Positions 26,375 to 35,918 of a DNA stretch of 64,000 nt are shown here, in pieces. The position numbers and the translations under genes were made by a program. The notes below the pieces were generated by a model. That model was not told the DNA's origin, did no database searches, and saw nothing but the letters and a program-made list of their open reading frames with translations. The stretch comes from Vandammella animalimorsus. Lineage in GTDB: Bacteria > Pseudomonadota > Gammaproteobacteria > Burkholderiales > Burkholderiaceae_C. How positions within the stretch are numbered: position 1 is the first letter of the stretch; each line of letters opens with the position of its first letter. The stretch is taken from positions 1-64,000 of the forward strand of contig NZ_NSJF01000009.1 of assembly GCF_002285285.1 (NCBI RefSeq), written 5' to 3'.

Positions 26375-26626
26375 GCAAAACTTTTTTTAAAAAAGTAGTC
26401 GTAGTAGTAGATTGCTGTCAGGCTTGTGGATAACTGCCTTGGTGCGTGAAAAAACAAACACTTGCGGGGCAAAAAAGCCTGTGAGCGACTGCCGCGCAGC
26501 TTGGGCTGCAATTGGGGATAAAAACAGCACTTGCCAGCGCCGGAGCAGTTGTGCGCATTCCATCCCCTGCCAACCCAAAGGCTTGTGCACAACTTGTCCA
26601 GTGCGCGCTTTGTTTCACGTGGAACA
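26375..26626. other. Origin-like region (DnaA boxes, DnaA-trio-like repeats, AT-rich tract)
   Basis: On the minus strand a perfect DnaA box TTATCCACA (26433-26425) is followed after 14 nt by CTA repeats (26410-26396, four CTA triplets and one CGA), then by an AT-rich tract (26394-26378). This box, trio, AT-rich order is the layout of the Bacillus basal unwinding system. A one-mismatch box lies at 26513-26521, and the palindrome TTGTGCACAA (26583-26592) contains one-mismatch boxes on both strands. It is within the 602-bp non-coding stretch 26124-26725, next to mnmG and parAB. No dnaA is in the window. Origin function is inferred. Confidence 0.6.
26611..26626. promoter_or_regulatory. parS centromere site 1
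   Basis: TGTTTCACGTGGAACA, one half-site base away from the perfect palindrome, fits the conserved chromosomal parS sequence bound by ParB. It lies 100 bp upstream of mnmG, 4.6 kb from parB. Confidence 0.9.
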
Positions 26627-26725
26627 GCCCCTTGATGACTGGCGCAGGGCTTGATGGCAGGTTCTAAAAATGACAGGCCGGTAAAATCGCGCCTTTTCAA
26701 TCGGCCCCGCCGAATGGACATTGCC

Positions 26726-28729
26726 ATGTCTGATTCAAGCAATCACTACACCTACCCACAGGAATTTGATGTCATCGTCGTTGGTGGCGGCCATGCTGGC
26801 ACCGAGGCAGCGTTGGCCGCTGCGCGCATGGGTTGCAAAACCTTGCTGCTGACGCACAACATCGAAACCCTGGGGCAAATGAGCTGCAACCCATCAATCG
26901 GCGGCATTGGCAAGGGGCATCTGGTCAAGGAGGTCGATGCCCTGGGCGGCGCCATGGCGCTGGCCGCTGATTTGGGCGGCATCCAGTTTCGTACGCTCAA
27001 CAGCAGCAAGGGTCCAGCGGTGCGCGCCACGCGCGCCCAGGCCGATCGTGTGTTGTACAAGGCGGCCATCCGCCACATGCTGGAGAACCAGGCCAATCTG
27101 TGGCTGTTCCAGCAGGCGGTGGACGATTTGCTCATCGAAGGCGACCGCGTGGCCGGTGCAATCACCCAGCTGGGATTGCGTTTTCGTGCCCGAGCCGTGG
27201 TACTGACGGCAGGGACTTTTCTCGATGGCCGCATCCATGTGGGCCTGAGCAACTACCAGGCTGGCAGGGCAGGGGATCCGCCAGCGGTGACCTTGTCGGC
27301 GCGTCTGAAGGAATTGCAGCTGCCCCAGGGACGACTCAAGACCGGTACGCCGCCACGGCTGGATGGGCGCAGCATTGATTTTTCCCGATGCACCGAGCAG
27401 CCTGGCGACGGCGTTCCCGGCGGCGACCGGCCCGATCACATGCCGGTGTTCAGCTTCATGGGCAGCCGTGCCATGCACCCGCGGCAGATTTCCTGCTGGA
27501 TCACGCACACCAATGCGCGTACGCACGACATCATCCGCAGCGGTTTTGATCGCAGCCCGATGTTCACCGGCCGGATCGAGGGTGTGGGGCCACGTTACTG
27601 CCCCAGTGTTGAGGACAAGATCAACCGCTTTGCCGACAAGGACAGCCACCAGATCTTCCTGGAGCCCGAAGGCCTGGAAACGCACGAGATCTACCCCAAT
27701 GGCATCTCCACCAGCCTGCCATTCGATGTGCAGTATGCGTTGGTGCGATCCATGCCGGGGCTGGAAAATGCCCATATTCTGCGACCTGGCTACGCCATCG
27801 AGTACGACTATTTCGACCCGCGCGCCCTCAAGAGCAGCTTCGAGACGCGGCAAATCCAGGGCCTGTTCTTTGCCGGCCAGATCAACGGCACGACCGGCTA
27901 CGAGGAGGCCGCCGCCCAAGGCCTGTTTGCCGGCCTGAACGCTGCGCTGCAATGCCGTGGCGAGGGCCCCTGGCTGCCGCGGCGCGATGAAGCCTATCTG
28001 GGCGTGCTGGTCGATGATTTGATTACCAAGGGCGTGACTGAGCCTTATCGCATGTTCACCAGCCGGGCCGAATACCGTCTGCAGCTGCGCGAGGACAATG
28101 CCGACATGCGCCTGACCGAAGCAGGGCGGCGTTTGGGCTTGGTGGACGATGCGCGTTGGGATGCCTTTTGCCGTAAACGCGACGCCATCGAGGCCGAATC
28201 GGCACGCCTGAAGGCCACTTGGGTCACGCCGCGCAATCTGCCGCAGTCGGAATCCGAGCGCGTGCTGGGCAAGGCCATCGAGCGCGAGTACAACCTGTTC
28301 GATTTATTGCGCCGCCCAGGCATTGGCTATGAGGCGTTGATGGGCCTGAAGCCCGAGCCTCAGGCCAGCAGCCTGGCGATTGGAAATGAGGCTGTTTCAC
28401 GTGAAACACTGGGCGAACTCTATGCCCCAGTGGTCGAGCAGATCGAGATTGCCGCCAAATACAGCGGCTACATCGACCGTCAAAAGGACGAGGTCGAGCG
28501 AGCCTCGCATTTTGAGAATCTGCTGTTGCCAGACGATCTGGACTACGCCGAGGTCACGGCCTTGTCGTTCGAGGTGCGACAAAAACTGGCGCAGCATCGC
28601 CCCCGTACGCTGGGCCAGGCCTCGCGCATTTCGGGCGTTACGCCGGCAGCTGTGTCGCTGCTGCTGATCCACCTGAAAAAGATGGGCAAGAAATGGTCGC
28701 CAGGGCTTGCGGATGAGGTGACGCAATGA
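26726..28729 (+). CDS. mnmG: tRNA uridine-5-carboxymethylaminomethyl modification enzyme, FAD subunit
   Basis: A 667-residue MnmG (GidA) that with MnmE modifies U34 of certain tRNAs. The FAD-binding motif [12 protein letters not shown] is near residues 18-29; conserved cysteines lie in MSCNPSIGG and SRCTEQPGD, and the family stretch [16 protein letters not shown] is near 390. The C-terminal domain binds MnmE. The start is taken at ATG 26726; an in-frame ATG at 26714 is an alternative. A parS site is encoded within the gene at 28393. Its stop overlaps the rsmG start (ATGA). Confidence 0.96.
   Translation: MSDSSNHYTYPQEFDVIVVGGGHAGTEAALAAARMGCKTLLLTHNIETLGQMSCNPSIGGIGKGHLVKEVDALGGAMALAADLGGIQFRTLNSSKGPAVRATRAQADRVLYKAAIRHMLENQANLWLFQQAVDDLLIEGDRVAGAITQLGLRFRARAVVLTAGTFLDGRIHVGLSNYQAGRAGDPPAVTLSARLKELQLPQGRLKTGTPPRLDGRSIDFSRCTEQPGDGVPGGDRPDHMPVFSFMGSRAMHPRQISCWITHTNARTHDIIRSGFDRSPMFTGRIEGVGPRYCPSVEDKINRFADKDSHQIFLEPEGLETHEIYPNGISTSLPFDVQYALVRSMPGLENAHILRPGYAIEYDYFDPRALKSSFETRQIQGLFFAGQINGTTGYEEAAAQGLFAGLNAALQCRGEGPWLPRRDEAYLGVLVDDLITKGVTEPYRMFTSRAEYRLQLREDNADMRLTEAGRRLGLVDDARWDAFCRKRDAIEAESARLKATWVTPRNLPQSESERVLGKAIEREYNLFDLLRRPGIGYEALMGLKPEPQASSLAIGNEAVSRETLGELYAPVVEQIEIAAKYSGYIDRQKDEVERASHFENLLLPDDLDYAEVTALSFEVRQKLAQHRPRTLGQASRISGVTPAAVSLLLIHLKKMGKKWSPGLADEVTQ
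28393..28408. promoter_or_regulatory. parS centromere site 2, inside mnmG
   Basis: TGTTTCACGTGAAACA is a perfect 16-bp palindrome in the mnmG coding sequence, read there as part of AVSRETLG. It is the strongest of the three sites. Confidence 0.93.
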
Positions 28730-29421
28730 GTGTTGAGCAGCTGCAGCGCAGCCTGCAGGCTGGCGCCGATGCGCTGGGGGTGCTGCTTGATGCGCAGCAG
28801 CAGCGCCAAATGCTGCAATACCTGCAGCTGCTGCAGAAGTGGAACCAGGTCTATAACCTCACGGCGGTGCGCAACCCGCAGGAGATGCTGCATCTGCACC
28901 TGCTCGATTGCCTGGCGGCGGTGCCGGGTTTTCTGCGGGCGCTGTATGAACAGCAAGCCCAGGCTCAAAAGCAGCCTGGTGCTGCGGCAATGCCGTTGCC
29001 CGTGCTGGATGTGGGGGCGGGCGGCGGCTTGCCGGGCGTGGTGCTGGCCATTTGTTGCCCGCAGGCACAGGTGCAATGCGTCGATGCCGTGGCCAAGAAA
29101 ATGGCCTTTGTGCAGCAGGTGGCCGGGGCGCTGGGGTTGCCCAACCTCAAGGCTAGGCACGCTCGAGTGGAGGCGCTGCCCGGGCAGTATTCAATCATTG
29201 CCTCCAGGGCCTTTGCCAGCCTGTCGGATTTTGTTGCGCTGACGCGCGAGCGCCTGGCGCCCGCTGGCGTATGGATGGCCATGAAAGGCAAGTATCCGCA
29301 AGAGGAAATTGACGCCTTGCCGCAGGGTGTGCAGGTGTTTCACGTGGAACAGTTGCAGGTGCCAGGCGTGGCAGCCGAACGCTGCATCGTCTGGATGCGC
29401 CAGAGCGACGAGGTGGTTTGA
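28726..29421 (+). CDS. rsmG: 16S rRNA (guanine527-N7)-methyltransferase
   Basis: A 231-residue RsmG (GidB), an S-adenosylmethionine-dependent enzyme that methylates G527 of 16S rRNA. The SAM-binding motif [13 protein letters not shown] is at about 93-105, preceded by [12 protein letters not shown] and HLLDCLA, and followed by [10 protein letters not shown]. The ATG overlaps the mnmG stop by 4 nt, so translation is coupled. A parS site lies in its 3' part. The stop TGA is followed by GAGCTTGTT, weakly like the end of the hairpin repeats. Confidence 0.95.
   Translation: MSVEQLQRSLQAGADALGVLLDAQQQRQMLQYLQLLQKWNQVYNLTAVRNPQEMLHLHLLDCLAAVPGFLRALYEQQAQAQKQPGAAAMPLPVLDVGAGGGLPGVVLAICCPQAQVQCVDAVAKKMAFVQQVAGALGLPNLKARHARVEALPGQYSIIASRAFASLSDFVALTRERLAPAGVWMAMKGKYPQEEIDALPQGVQVFHVEQLQVPGVAAERCIVWMRQSDEVV
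29336..29351. promoter_or_regulatory. parS centromere site 3, inside rsmG
   Basis: TGTTTCACGTGGAACA, identical to site 1, lies in the rsmG coding sequence (read as part of VFHVEQ), 195 bp ahead of parA. Confidence 0.9.
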
Positions 29422-29546
29422 GAGCTTGTTGGGGCGCGGCGCAATGCCGCTATGATCGCGGCTTTTGATGTCTGGGCTGGGCGCTGGCGGTGGTGATATT
29501 GCCAGGGCGCACGCCATCGACATGCATTGAAAAGACAGAGCAGACC

Positions 29547-30476
29547 ATGGCGCAAATCTACTGTGTGGCAAACCAAAAGGGCGGGGTGGGCAAGACGACC
29601 ACCAGCGTGAACCTGGCGGCGGCGCTGGCCCGGATCGGGCAGCGCGTGCTGCTGGTCGATCTGGATCCGCAGGGCAATGCCACCATGGGTTGCGGTGTGG
29701 ATAAACGCGCGTTGCAGCATTCGGTGTACGACGTGCTGCTGGGCCAGTGCCTGGCAGTGCAGGCCTTGGTCAGCTCGCCGGCGGCCGATTTTCAGGTGCT
29801 GGGCGCCAACCGAGAGCTCGCTGGCGCCGAGATCGAGATGGTTGACCTGCCGCGGCGCGAACACCGCCTGCGCGATGCACTGGCCGACTTACAGGATCAG
29901 TTCGATTTCATCCTGATGGACTGCCCGCCTTCGCTGGGCCTGCTCACCCTCAACGGTCTGTGTGCGGCGCATGGCGTGATCGTGCCCATGCTGTGCGAGT
30001 ACTACGCGCTCGAAGGCCTGACGGACTTGGTCAACACCATCAAGCAGGTGCATGCCAACTTCAATCGTGAGCTGAAAATCATCGGTATTTTGCGCGTCAT
30101 GTTCGATGCTCGCGTCACGCTGCAGCAGCAGGTTAGCGAGGAGCTCAAACAGCATTTTGGTGGCAAGGTGTTCGACACCATCATTCCGCGCAACGTGCGC
30201 CTGGCCGAGGCGCCCAGCCATGGCTTGCCTGGCGTGGTCTATGACCCCAGCGCCAAGGGCAGCAAAGCCTTTGTGCAGTTCGCGCAGGAGCTCAGTCAGC
30301 GCCGCTCTGGCCAACAGCGCGCCCCAACTGCTGTGCCCCAGACCCAGCCTGCTCAGGAGCAGGGCGATGCACCAAGCCAAGCTGCGGACGAGGAGCAAAA
30401 GCCTGCACCAGCGCCTGCCAGTTCGCCAGGCGGTGGTGTGCCACTGGGGCTGCGCAAGCCCTCGGCCTCATCATGA
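29547..30476 (+). CDS. parA: Chromosome partitioning ATPase ParA
   Basis: A 309-residue ParA/Soj ATPase acting with ParB on parS in origin segregation. The deviant Walker A KGGVGKTT is at 11-18 with the signature Lys11; Walker B-like DFILMDCPPSLG is near 118-129. After about residue 255 a low-complexity Gln/Pro/Ala tail of about 50 residues extends beyond the usual 255-260-residue length, ending in GLRKPSASS. The ATG at 29547 is the family start. The stop overlaps the next gene by ATGA. Confidence 0.96.
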   Translation: MAQIYCVANQKGGVGKTTTSVNLAAALARIGQRVLLVDLDPQGNATMGCGVDKRALQHSVYDVLLGQCLAVQALVSSPAADFQVLGANRELAGAEIEMVDLPRREHRLRDALADLQDQFDFILMDCPPSLGLLTLNGLCAAHGVIVPMLCEYYALEGLTDLVNTIKQVHANFNRELKIIGILRVMFDARVTLQQQVSEELKQHFGGKVFDTIIPRNVRLAEAPSHGLPGVVYDPSAKGSKAFVQFAQELSQRRSGQQRAPTAVPQTQPAQEQGDAPSQAADEEQKPAPAPASSPGGGVPLGLRKPSASS

Positions 30477-31066
30477 GTGTTGCAGCGCCGGCCGTGCAGC
30501 TGCTGCTACTGCCCGCACACAAAGCTGCAAGCATGGATGCTGCTGCGCCCGCTGGCGTGCTATCGCTTTGGCAGACGGCCTATGGCGACCCCTGTGTGCC
30601 GCAGCACGATTGGCAGCGCCCGCGCAGTGGTGACTGGCAGATTCAGCTGGAACAGGCAGTGCTGCACAGCCAGCTGCCCGTCGTACTGCTGGCCGAAGGC
30701 CTGGGCTGTCAACTGGTGGCGCGCTGGGCACAGCACAGCCGCCATGCCCGGCGCGTGTTGGCGGCGCTGCTGTTGGCGCCGCTGGATGTCGAGACTGCGC
30801 AATACCAGCACCAGCTGCCCAGCTGGCAACCCATGGCGCGCATGCCCTTGCCCTTTGCCAGCCAGTTGCTGTTGCCTTGGCCCATGGCGGGCGAGCCGCT
30901 GCAGCGCATGCAGCAGATGGCCGCGCATTGGGGCAGCAGCCTGCGTTGGATCGATGAAGGGCAAGGGCCGCAGCCGCAAGAGGCCCTGCTCGGACCCCTG
31001 AGGCTGGCCTTGCAGGAGGTGTTGGCCAGCGTGACGGCGGCCTTGCCGGGGCAGGGGGCGCATTGA
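30473..31066 (+). CDS. RBBP9/YdeN-like alpha/beta hydrolase
   Basis: A 197-residue protein with the compact serine-hydrolase fold of the RBBP9/YdeN group: VVLLAEGLGCQLVARWA occupies the nucleophile-elbow position, but the usual GHSLG-type Ser is replaced by GLGC, so Cys or no nucleophile may be used. An LLLAPLDVE segment follows. The start codon overlaps the parA stop (ATGA), so it is a translationally coupled member between parA and parB. Its role is unknown; loss of the canonical Ser is worth noting. Confidence 0.7.
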   Translation: MSVAAPAVQLLLLPAHKAASMDAAAPAGVLSLWQTAYGDPCVPQHDWQRPRSGDWQIQLEQAVLHSQLPVVLLAEGLGCQLVARWAQHSRHARRVLAALLLAPLDVETAQYQHQLPSWQPMARMPLPFASQLLLPWPMAGEPLQRMQQMAAHWGSSLRWIDEGQGPQPQEALLGPLRLALQEVLASVTAALPGQGAH

Positions 31067-31184
31067 CCCACAGATTGAAGTTGGCCGCGCTGGGGCGCTG
31101 CCACTGCCTTCAACAAGCGCCCGGGGCCTGGCCCCAACGCCTGGCCGCAAATGGATTTCAGCGATTTTTCGAGGAGTGCACACA

Positions 31185-32132
31185 ATGACAAGCAAGAAAG
31201 CAACCAAGGGGCTGGGCCGCGGCCTGGGCGCCTTGCTGGGCCCGCAGGTCAGCGATCTGGGGGGCGATGAATCGGCCTTTGCCCAGGCCCATGGCGCGCC
31301 GCGCGAGTTGGAGATCGACGCACTGGTGCCCGGCCAATACCAACCGCGCACGCACATGGACGAGGGCGCTCTCTACGAACTGGCCGAAAGCATCAAGAAG
31401 CAGGGGGTGATGCAGCCGCTGCTGGTGCGCAAGCTGCAACAGGGCGAGCATGCCGGGCGTTATGAAATCATTGCTGGCGAGCGCCGCTACCGCGCCAGCC
31501 AGCTGGCCGGGCTGACATCGGTGCCGGTGCTGGTGCGCGAGGTCGATGACCGCAGCGCCGCCGCCATGGCGCTGATCGAGAACATGCAGCGCGAGGATTT
31601 GAACCCGCTGGAAGAAGCGCGCGGCTTGCAGCGCCTGGTGCAGGAATTTGGCTTGACGCACGAGCAGGCCGCCCAGGCCGTGGGCCGCTCGCGCAGCGCC
31701 GCCAGCAACCTGCTGCGCCTGCTGAACCTGGCCGAGGCGGTGCAAACCCTGTTGATGGCCGGCGACATCGAAATGGGCCATGCGCGCGCTCTGCTGGCGT
31801 TGGGCAAGGCCGAACAAATCACTGCGGGGCATGAGATCGTGGCGCGCAAACTCAGCGTGCGCGAGACCGAGGCCCTGGTCAAGCGCCTGGCCCAGGGCAA
31901 GGGCGCTGAAGCGGCCAGGAAAGCCAGCAACCGCAAGAGCGGCGACGTGCGCCGGGTGGAGGAAATCCTCTCCGACCTGCTGATGGCGCAGGTGGACATC
32001 CAGATCAAGAAGCGCACCAAGAAGAAAGACGGCCAGATCCAGGAGTCGGGCGAAATCCGCATCCCGTTTGCCTCTATCGAGGTGCTCAACGGCGTGCTCG
32101 AACGCATCCAGGGCCGCCAGGAGGAATTCTGA
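31185..32132 (+). CDS. parB: Chromosome partitioning protein ParB
   Basis: A 315-residue ParB/Spo0J CTPase and parS-binding protein. The N-terminus has KKATKGLGRGLGALLG (ParA-interacting). The ParB CTPase domain includes PGQYQPRTHMDEG, the GERRYRAS box (about 92-99) and ENMQREDLNPLEEA; the helix-turn-helix is LTHEQAAQAVGRSRSAASNLLRLL (about 158-181), and a C-terminal dimerisation domain follows. GAGGAG lies 8 bp before the ATG at 31185. The ribD ATG follows its stop directly. Confidence 0.96.
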   Translation: MTSKKATKGLGRGLGALLGPQVSDLGGDESAFAQAHGAPRELEIDALVPGQYQPRTHMDEGALYELAESIKKQGVMQPLLVRKLQQGEHAGRYEIIAGERRYRASQLAGLTSVPVLVREVDDRSAAAMALIENMQREDLNPLEEARGLQRLVQEFGLTHEQAAQAVGRSRSAASNLLRLLNLAEAVQTLLMAGDIEMGHARALLALGKAEQITAGHEIVARKLSVRETEALVKRLAQGKGAEAARKASNRKSGDVRRVEEILSDLLMAQVDIQIKKRTKKKDGQIQESGEIRIPFASIEVLNGVLERIQGRQEEF

Positions 32133-33374
32133 ATGCCGCACGCCGCGCCCCCCGCTGGCGTCGATCCTCTGGCCGATCTGGCCGCTGCCGATGCCGCCAG
32201 CCACGCCGTCGCCCAGCCCAGCGAATGGATGCAGCGCAGCCTGGCGCTGGCGCGGCAGGCCATTGGCCTGTCCAACCCCAACCCGGCCGTGGGCTGCGTC
32301 ATCGTCAGCGCCGATGGCCGCACGCTGCTCGGCCAGGGGCACACCCAGGCCGTGGGCGGGCCGCATGCCGAGGTCATGGCGCTGCGCGATGCGGCTGCGC
32401 GCGGCCATAGCGTGCGCGGCGCGCAGGTCTACGTCACGCTCGAGCCCTGCGCCCACCACGGCCGCACGCCGCCGTGCTGCGACGCGCTGGTGGCCGCTGG
32501 CGTGGCGCGGGTCGTGGCCTCGCTGGCCGACCCCAATCCGCAAGTGGCTGGCCAGGGCCTGGCGCGCCTGCGCGCGGCCGGCATTGCCGTAGAACTGGGC
32601 GATGGGCAGGCGCAGGCGAGCGACATCAACGTTGGCTTTTTGCAGCGCATGGCCACAGGCCGACCCTGGGTGCGCGCCAAGGCCGCAGCCTCACTCGATG
32701 GCATGACGGCCTTGCCCAATGGCCAGAGCCAGTGGATCACCAGCGCGCAGGCGCGCCGCGACGGCCAGGCCTGGCGCCAGCGCGCCTGCGTGGTGCTGAC
32801 GGGCATTGGCACCGTGCTGGCCGACGACCCGCTGCTGAACGTGCGCGACTGGCCCAGCGCGCGCCAGCCCCATCTGGCCATTGCCGACAGCGCGCTGCGC
32901 ACACCGCTGCAGGCCCGGCTGTGGCAGGTGCCCGGCCGGCAGGTGCTGGTGTTTGGCCGCCCGCCGCAGGCCGCTGCGCAACGACAGGCCTGGCAGGCGC
33001 GGCGCGCGGCGCTGCAGGCCCAGGGCGCGCAGGTCGTGGCGCTGGATGGGCAGGAGGCGGTCGGCATTGGGGAGCAGGGCGGCGGCTCAGGCCTGGATCT
33101 GGCCGCGCTCATCGCCCATTTGGGCCGCCTGCCGGTCAACGAAATCCACGTCGAAGCCGGCGCGCGCCTCAACGGCGGCCTGCTGCAGGCTGGGCTGGTC
33201 GATGAATGGCTGGTCTATCTGGCGCCGCAATTGCTTGGCGCCGGCCGCCCCATTGCGGCGCTGCCGCAGCCCTGGAGCCGCCTGGAGCAGGCCCAGCGCT
33301 TGCACTGGCACGGCATGCACATGCTGGGCGACACGCTGCGACTGCAATTGCGCGCCCAGCCATTGCAGGCATAG
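32133..33374 (+). CDS. ribD: Bifunctional riboflavin biosynthesis deaminase/reductase
   Basis: A 413-residue RibD. The N-terminal deaminase domain has zinc ligands His78 (PHAE, with Glu80), Cys106 and Cys115 in the LEPCAHHGRTPPC motif. The C-terminal reductase domain (from about 185) shows VRAKAAASLDGMTALPNG, TGIGTVLADDPLLNVR and VEAGARLNGGLL. It performs the deamination and reduction steps of riboflavin synthesis. The ATG abuts the parB stop with no spacer, so it is likely co-transcribed with the par genes. A 30-residue N-terminal extension precedes the deaminase core. Confidence 0.95.
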   Translation: MPHAAPPAGVDPLADLAAADAASHAVAQPSEWMQRSLALARQAIGLSNPNPAVGCVIVSADGRTLLGQGHTQAVGGPHAEVMALRDAAARGHSVRGAQVYVTLEPCAHHGRTPPCCDALVAAGVARVVASLADPNPQVAGQGLARLRAAGIAVELGDGQAQASDINVGFLQRMATGRPWVRAKAAASLDGMTALPNGQSQWITSAQARRDGQAWRQRACVVLTGIGTVLADDPLLNVRDWPSARQPHLAIADSALRTPLQARLWQVPGRQVLVFGRPPQAAAQRQAWQARRAALQAQGAQVVALDGQEAVGIGEQGGGSGLDLAALIAHLGRLPVNEIHVEAGARLNGGLLQAGLVDEWLVYLAPQLLGAGRPIAALPQPWSRLEQAQRLHWHGMHMLGDTLRLQLRAQPLQA

Positions 33375-33397
33375 CCTTGCGCGCCAGCCTTTGTGAA

Positions 33398-34468
33398 TCA
33401 TCTGCCGTCGGCCCGAGCCGGGCACTGGCCGGTTTTGGCGCCGCTGTGCAGCGCGTAGATGTCGCAGTCCTGCGCGAAGGCCAGCGGGCCGCCGTATTGC
33501 CTGGCGATGGCCTGGGCCGTGGCCTGCTGCACGCCCTCGGTGCGGCGCATGAAGTGTGACAGCACCAGGCTGCGGCTGCCGGCCTGGGCGGCAATGCGGC
33601 CGATCTCCGAAGGCGGCATGTGCAGCAGCCTGGCAATGCGGTCTTCGCTGTCCTCCGGGATGGCGTTGTGCGCGATGAATACGTCCGCACCCTGGGCCAG
33701 CGCATCGAGCGTGCGGCCGCGGTTGCTGGTATCGCCGGAGACCACCAGCGCGCAGCCATCCTTTTCGATGCGCCAGGCCAGCGCCGGCACCAGCCCATGC
33801 TCGACGGGCATGGCCGTGAGCGCAAATCCGGCCAGCTCGGTGCGAAACGGCACGGGCTGTGCCCGGTCGGCGGCCACGGCCACGGGCTTGAGCGTGAAGG
33901 ACTCATCGCCGCTGAGGTAATCGGCCAGGTAAGGGTAGACGCCCTGCGGGCCAAACTGGCGCTGCACGAACAGCGGCGTGGTCGGGAATAGCTCGCTGCC
34001 CGTGGGCCCGTACAGCGGCAAATCCTGGTTGCGCCGGCTGAAAAAGGCCGCCTTGATCAGCGCCGGCAAATCGCCGACGTGGTCCACGTGCAAATGCGTG
34101 AACAGCAGCGCCTGCACATCCTCGATGCGGCCCTGGGCGCGCTCGAAATTCAGCGCTGCGCCTGGCCCCAGATCGATCAGAAAGCGCGCCTGGCCATTCT
34201 CGCGCAACAGATAGCTGCTGGAGGCGCGCCGATCGCCCAGCTCCGGCCCGCCCGAACCCAGCACCACCACGTCCAGCCCGGTATTGCGGCAGCGCGCAGG
34301 CGCGGCAGGGGTTGCCGCCTGGGCCAGCGTCGGCGGGGCGTTGGCGGTGGCATTGGTGGGGGCATCGGGCGCGGCTGCAGCCTGTGGCGCAAGCACGGCC
34401 CCGGGCAGGGCCAGGGCCAGCGCGCGCAGCCAGCGGGCGGCGGGCAAGGGCGGTGACAAGAAGGACAT
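33398..34468 (-). CDS. Exported MBL-fold metallo-hydrolase
   Basis: A 356-residue metallo-beta-lactamase-fold protein. The metal site is [10 protein letters not shown] with His125, His127, Asp129 and His130; further ligands are VSGDTSNRG and LSHFM. The N-terminus has a hydrophobic Ala/Leu-rich signal segment (about 10-34) and a low-complexity Ala/Pro/Thr linker, so it is probably periplasmic or lipid-free exported. It resembles RNase Z-like phosphodiesterases, but substrate is unknown. ATG 34468 is preferred to a TTG seven codons upstream. It converges on ribD. Confidence 0.8.
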   Translation of the reverse strand: MSFLSPPLPAARWLRALALALPGAVLAPQAAAAPDAPTNATANAPPTLAQAATPAAPARCRNTGLDVVVLGSGGPELGDRRASSSYLLRENGQARFLIDLGPGAALNFERAQGRIEDVQALLFTHLHVDHVGDLPALIKAAFFSRRNQDLPLYGPTGSELFPTTPLFVQRQFGPQGVYPYLADYLSGDESFTLKPVAVAADRAQPVPFRTELAGFALTAMPVEHGLVPALAWRIEKDGCALVVSGDTSNRGRTLDALAQGADVFIAHNAIPEDSEDRIARLLHMPPSEIGRIAAQAGSRSLVLSHFMRRTEGVQQATAQAIARQYGGPLAFAQDCDIYALHSGAKTGQCPARADGR

Positions 34469-34736
34469 GGGCAGATCGGCTGTGGTCAAGCAAAGCCGTG
34501 CATTGTGCGCGATGCGTCAGGCAAGGCCATTGGTGCAAAGGACTATTGGTGGCGCAGACCATCTTTCAGGGGCAGCGCCCAAGCCTGCAAACGGGGTTGC
34601 GTTTCGTGCCAAGCATGGCAGGGCAAAACTCCCATGCCCATGTGCAGCAGGCACAATGCGCGCTGCCTGCGCGCAGCGCAGCCGTGCTCCTTGCACGGCC
34701 GTTTTGTCCAACACACCCTTGAAGGAGACACCCCCC

Positions 34737-35918
34737 ATGAGCAACCTGCCCGGCCTGAACTTCCAGCTTGGCGAAGACATCGACGCGCTGCGCGACGCCG
34801 TGCGCAGCTTCGCCGAGGCCGAGATCGCCCCGCGCGCGGCCGAGATCGACAAGAGCGACCAGTTCCCCATGGACCTGTGGCCCAAGATGGGCGAGCTGGG
34901 CGTGCTGGGCATCACCGTGCCAGAAAGCTACGGCGGCGCCGACATGGGTTACCTGGCGCACATGATCGCCATGGAGGAAATCAGCCGCGCCAGCGCCAGC
35001 GTGGGCCTGTCTTACGGCGCGCACTCCAACCTGTGCGTGAACCAGATCAAGCGCAACGGCAACGAGGAGCAGAAGAAGAAATACCTGCCCAAGCTGATCA
35101 GCGGCGAGCACGTGGGCGCGCTGGCCATGAGCGAGCCCGGCGCAGGCAGCGACGTGGTGAGCATGAAGCTCAAGGCCGAGGACAAGGGCGGCTACTACCT
35201 GCTCAACGGCAGCAAGATGTGGATCACCAACGGCCCCGACGCCGACACCATGGTCGTTTACGCCAAGACCGAGCCTGAGCTGGGCGCGCGCGGCATCACC
35301 GCCTTCATCGTCGAAAAAGGCATGAAGGGCTTTGGCACCGCGCAAAAGCTGGACAAACTGGGCATGCGCGGCAGCCACACCGGCGAGATGGTGTTCGACA
35401 ACGTGGAAGTGCCCGCCGCCAACATCCTGGGCGAATTGAACGGCGGCGTGAAAGTGCTGATGAGCGGCCTGGACTACGAGCGCGCCGTGCTGGCTGCCGG
35501 CCCCATCGGCATCATGCAGGCCGTGATGGACAACGTCGTGCCCTACATCCACGACCGCAAGCAGTTCGGCCAAAGCATTGGCGAATTCCAGCTCGTGCAG
35601 GGCAAGGTGGCCGACATGTACACCGTGCTGCAAGCGGGCCGCGCCTTTCTCTACACCATCGGCAAAAACCTGGACGTGCTGGGCGCGGGCCACGTGCGCC
35701 AGGTGCGCAAGGACTGCGCCTCCGTCATCCTCTGGTGCGCCGAGCAGGCCACCAAAATGGCCGGCGACGGCATCCAGCTCTTTGGCGGCAACGGCTACAT
35801 CAACGAATACCCGCTGGGCCGCCTGTGGCGCGACGCCAAGCTGTACGAAATCGGCGCGGGCACCAGCGAAATCCGCCGCATGCTCATCGGCCGCGAGCTG
35901 TTTGCCGAGACGATGTGA
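34737..35918 (+). CDS. ivd: Isovaleryl-CoA dehydrogenase (acyl-CoA dehydrogenase)
   Basis: A 393-residue FAD enzyme of leucine degradation. The FAD/substrate motif is [14 protein letters not shown] (about 128-141). The C-terminal catalytic region has ERAVLAAGP with Glu248, which matches the unusual base position (human Glu254) that separates isovaleryl-CoA dehydrogenase from other acyl-CoA dehydrogenases, whose base lies near the C-terminus. AAGGAG is 10 bp before the ATG. Usual partners (mccB, mccA) are not adjacent; the next gene is a GNAT acetyltransferase whose start overlaps this stop codon. Confidence 0.9.
   Translation: MSNLPGLNFQLGEDIDALRDAVRSFAEAEIAPRAAEIDKSDQFPMDLWPKMGELGVLGITVPESYGGADMGYLAHMIAMEEISRASASVGLSYGAHSNLCVNQIKRNGNEEQKKKYLPKLISGEHVGALAMSEPGAGSDVVSMKLKAEDKGGYYLLNGSKMWITNGPDADTMVVYAKTEPELGARGITAFIVEKGMKGFGTAQKLDKLGMRGSHTGEMVFDNVEVPAANILGELNGGVKVLMSGLDYERAVLAAGPIGIMQAVMDNVVPYIHDRKQFGQSIGEFQLVQGKVADMYTVLQAGRAFLYTIGKNLDVLGAGHVRQVRKDCASVILWCAEQATKMAGDGIQLFGGNGYINEYPLGRLWRDAKLYEIGAGTSEIRRMLIGRELFAETM

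Noticed and set aside
26583-26592. TTGTGCACAA as a classical DnaA box pair
   Set aside because: Kept only as supporting evidence; each strand has one mismatch and the palindrome could have another binder.
29422-29440. GAGCTTGTTGG after the rsmG stop codon as another MITE insertion at a stop
   Set aside because: Only the first few bases match; no right end or duplicated TGA is found nearby.
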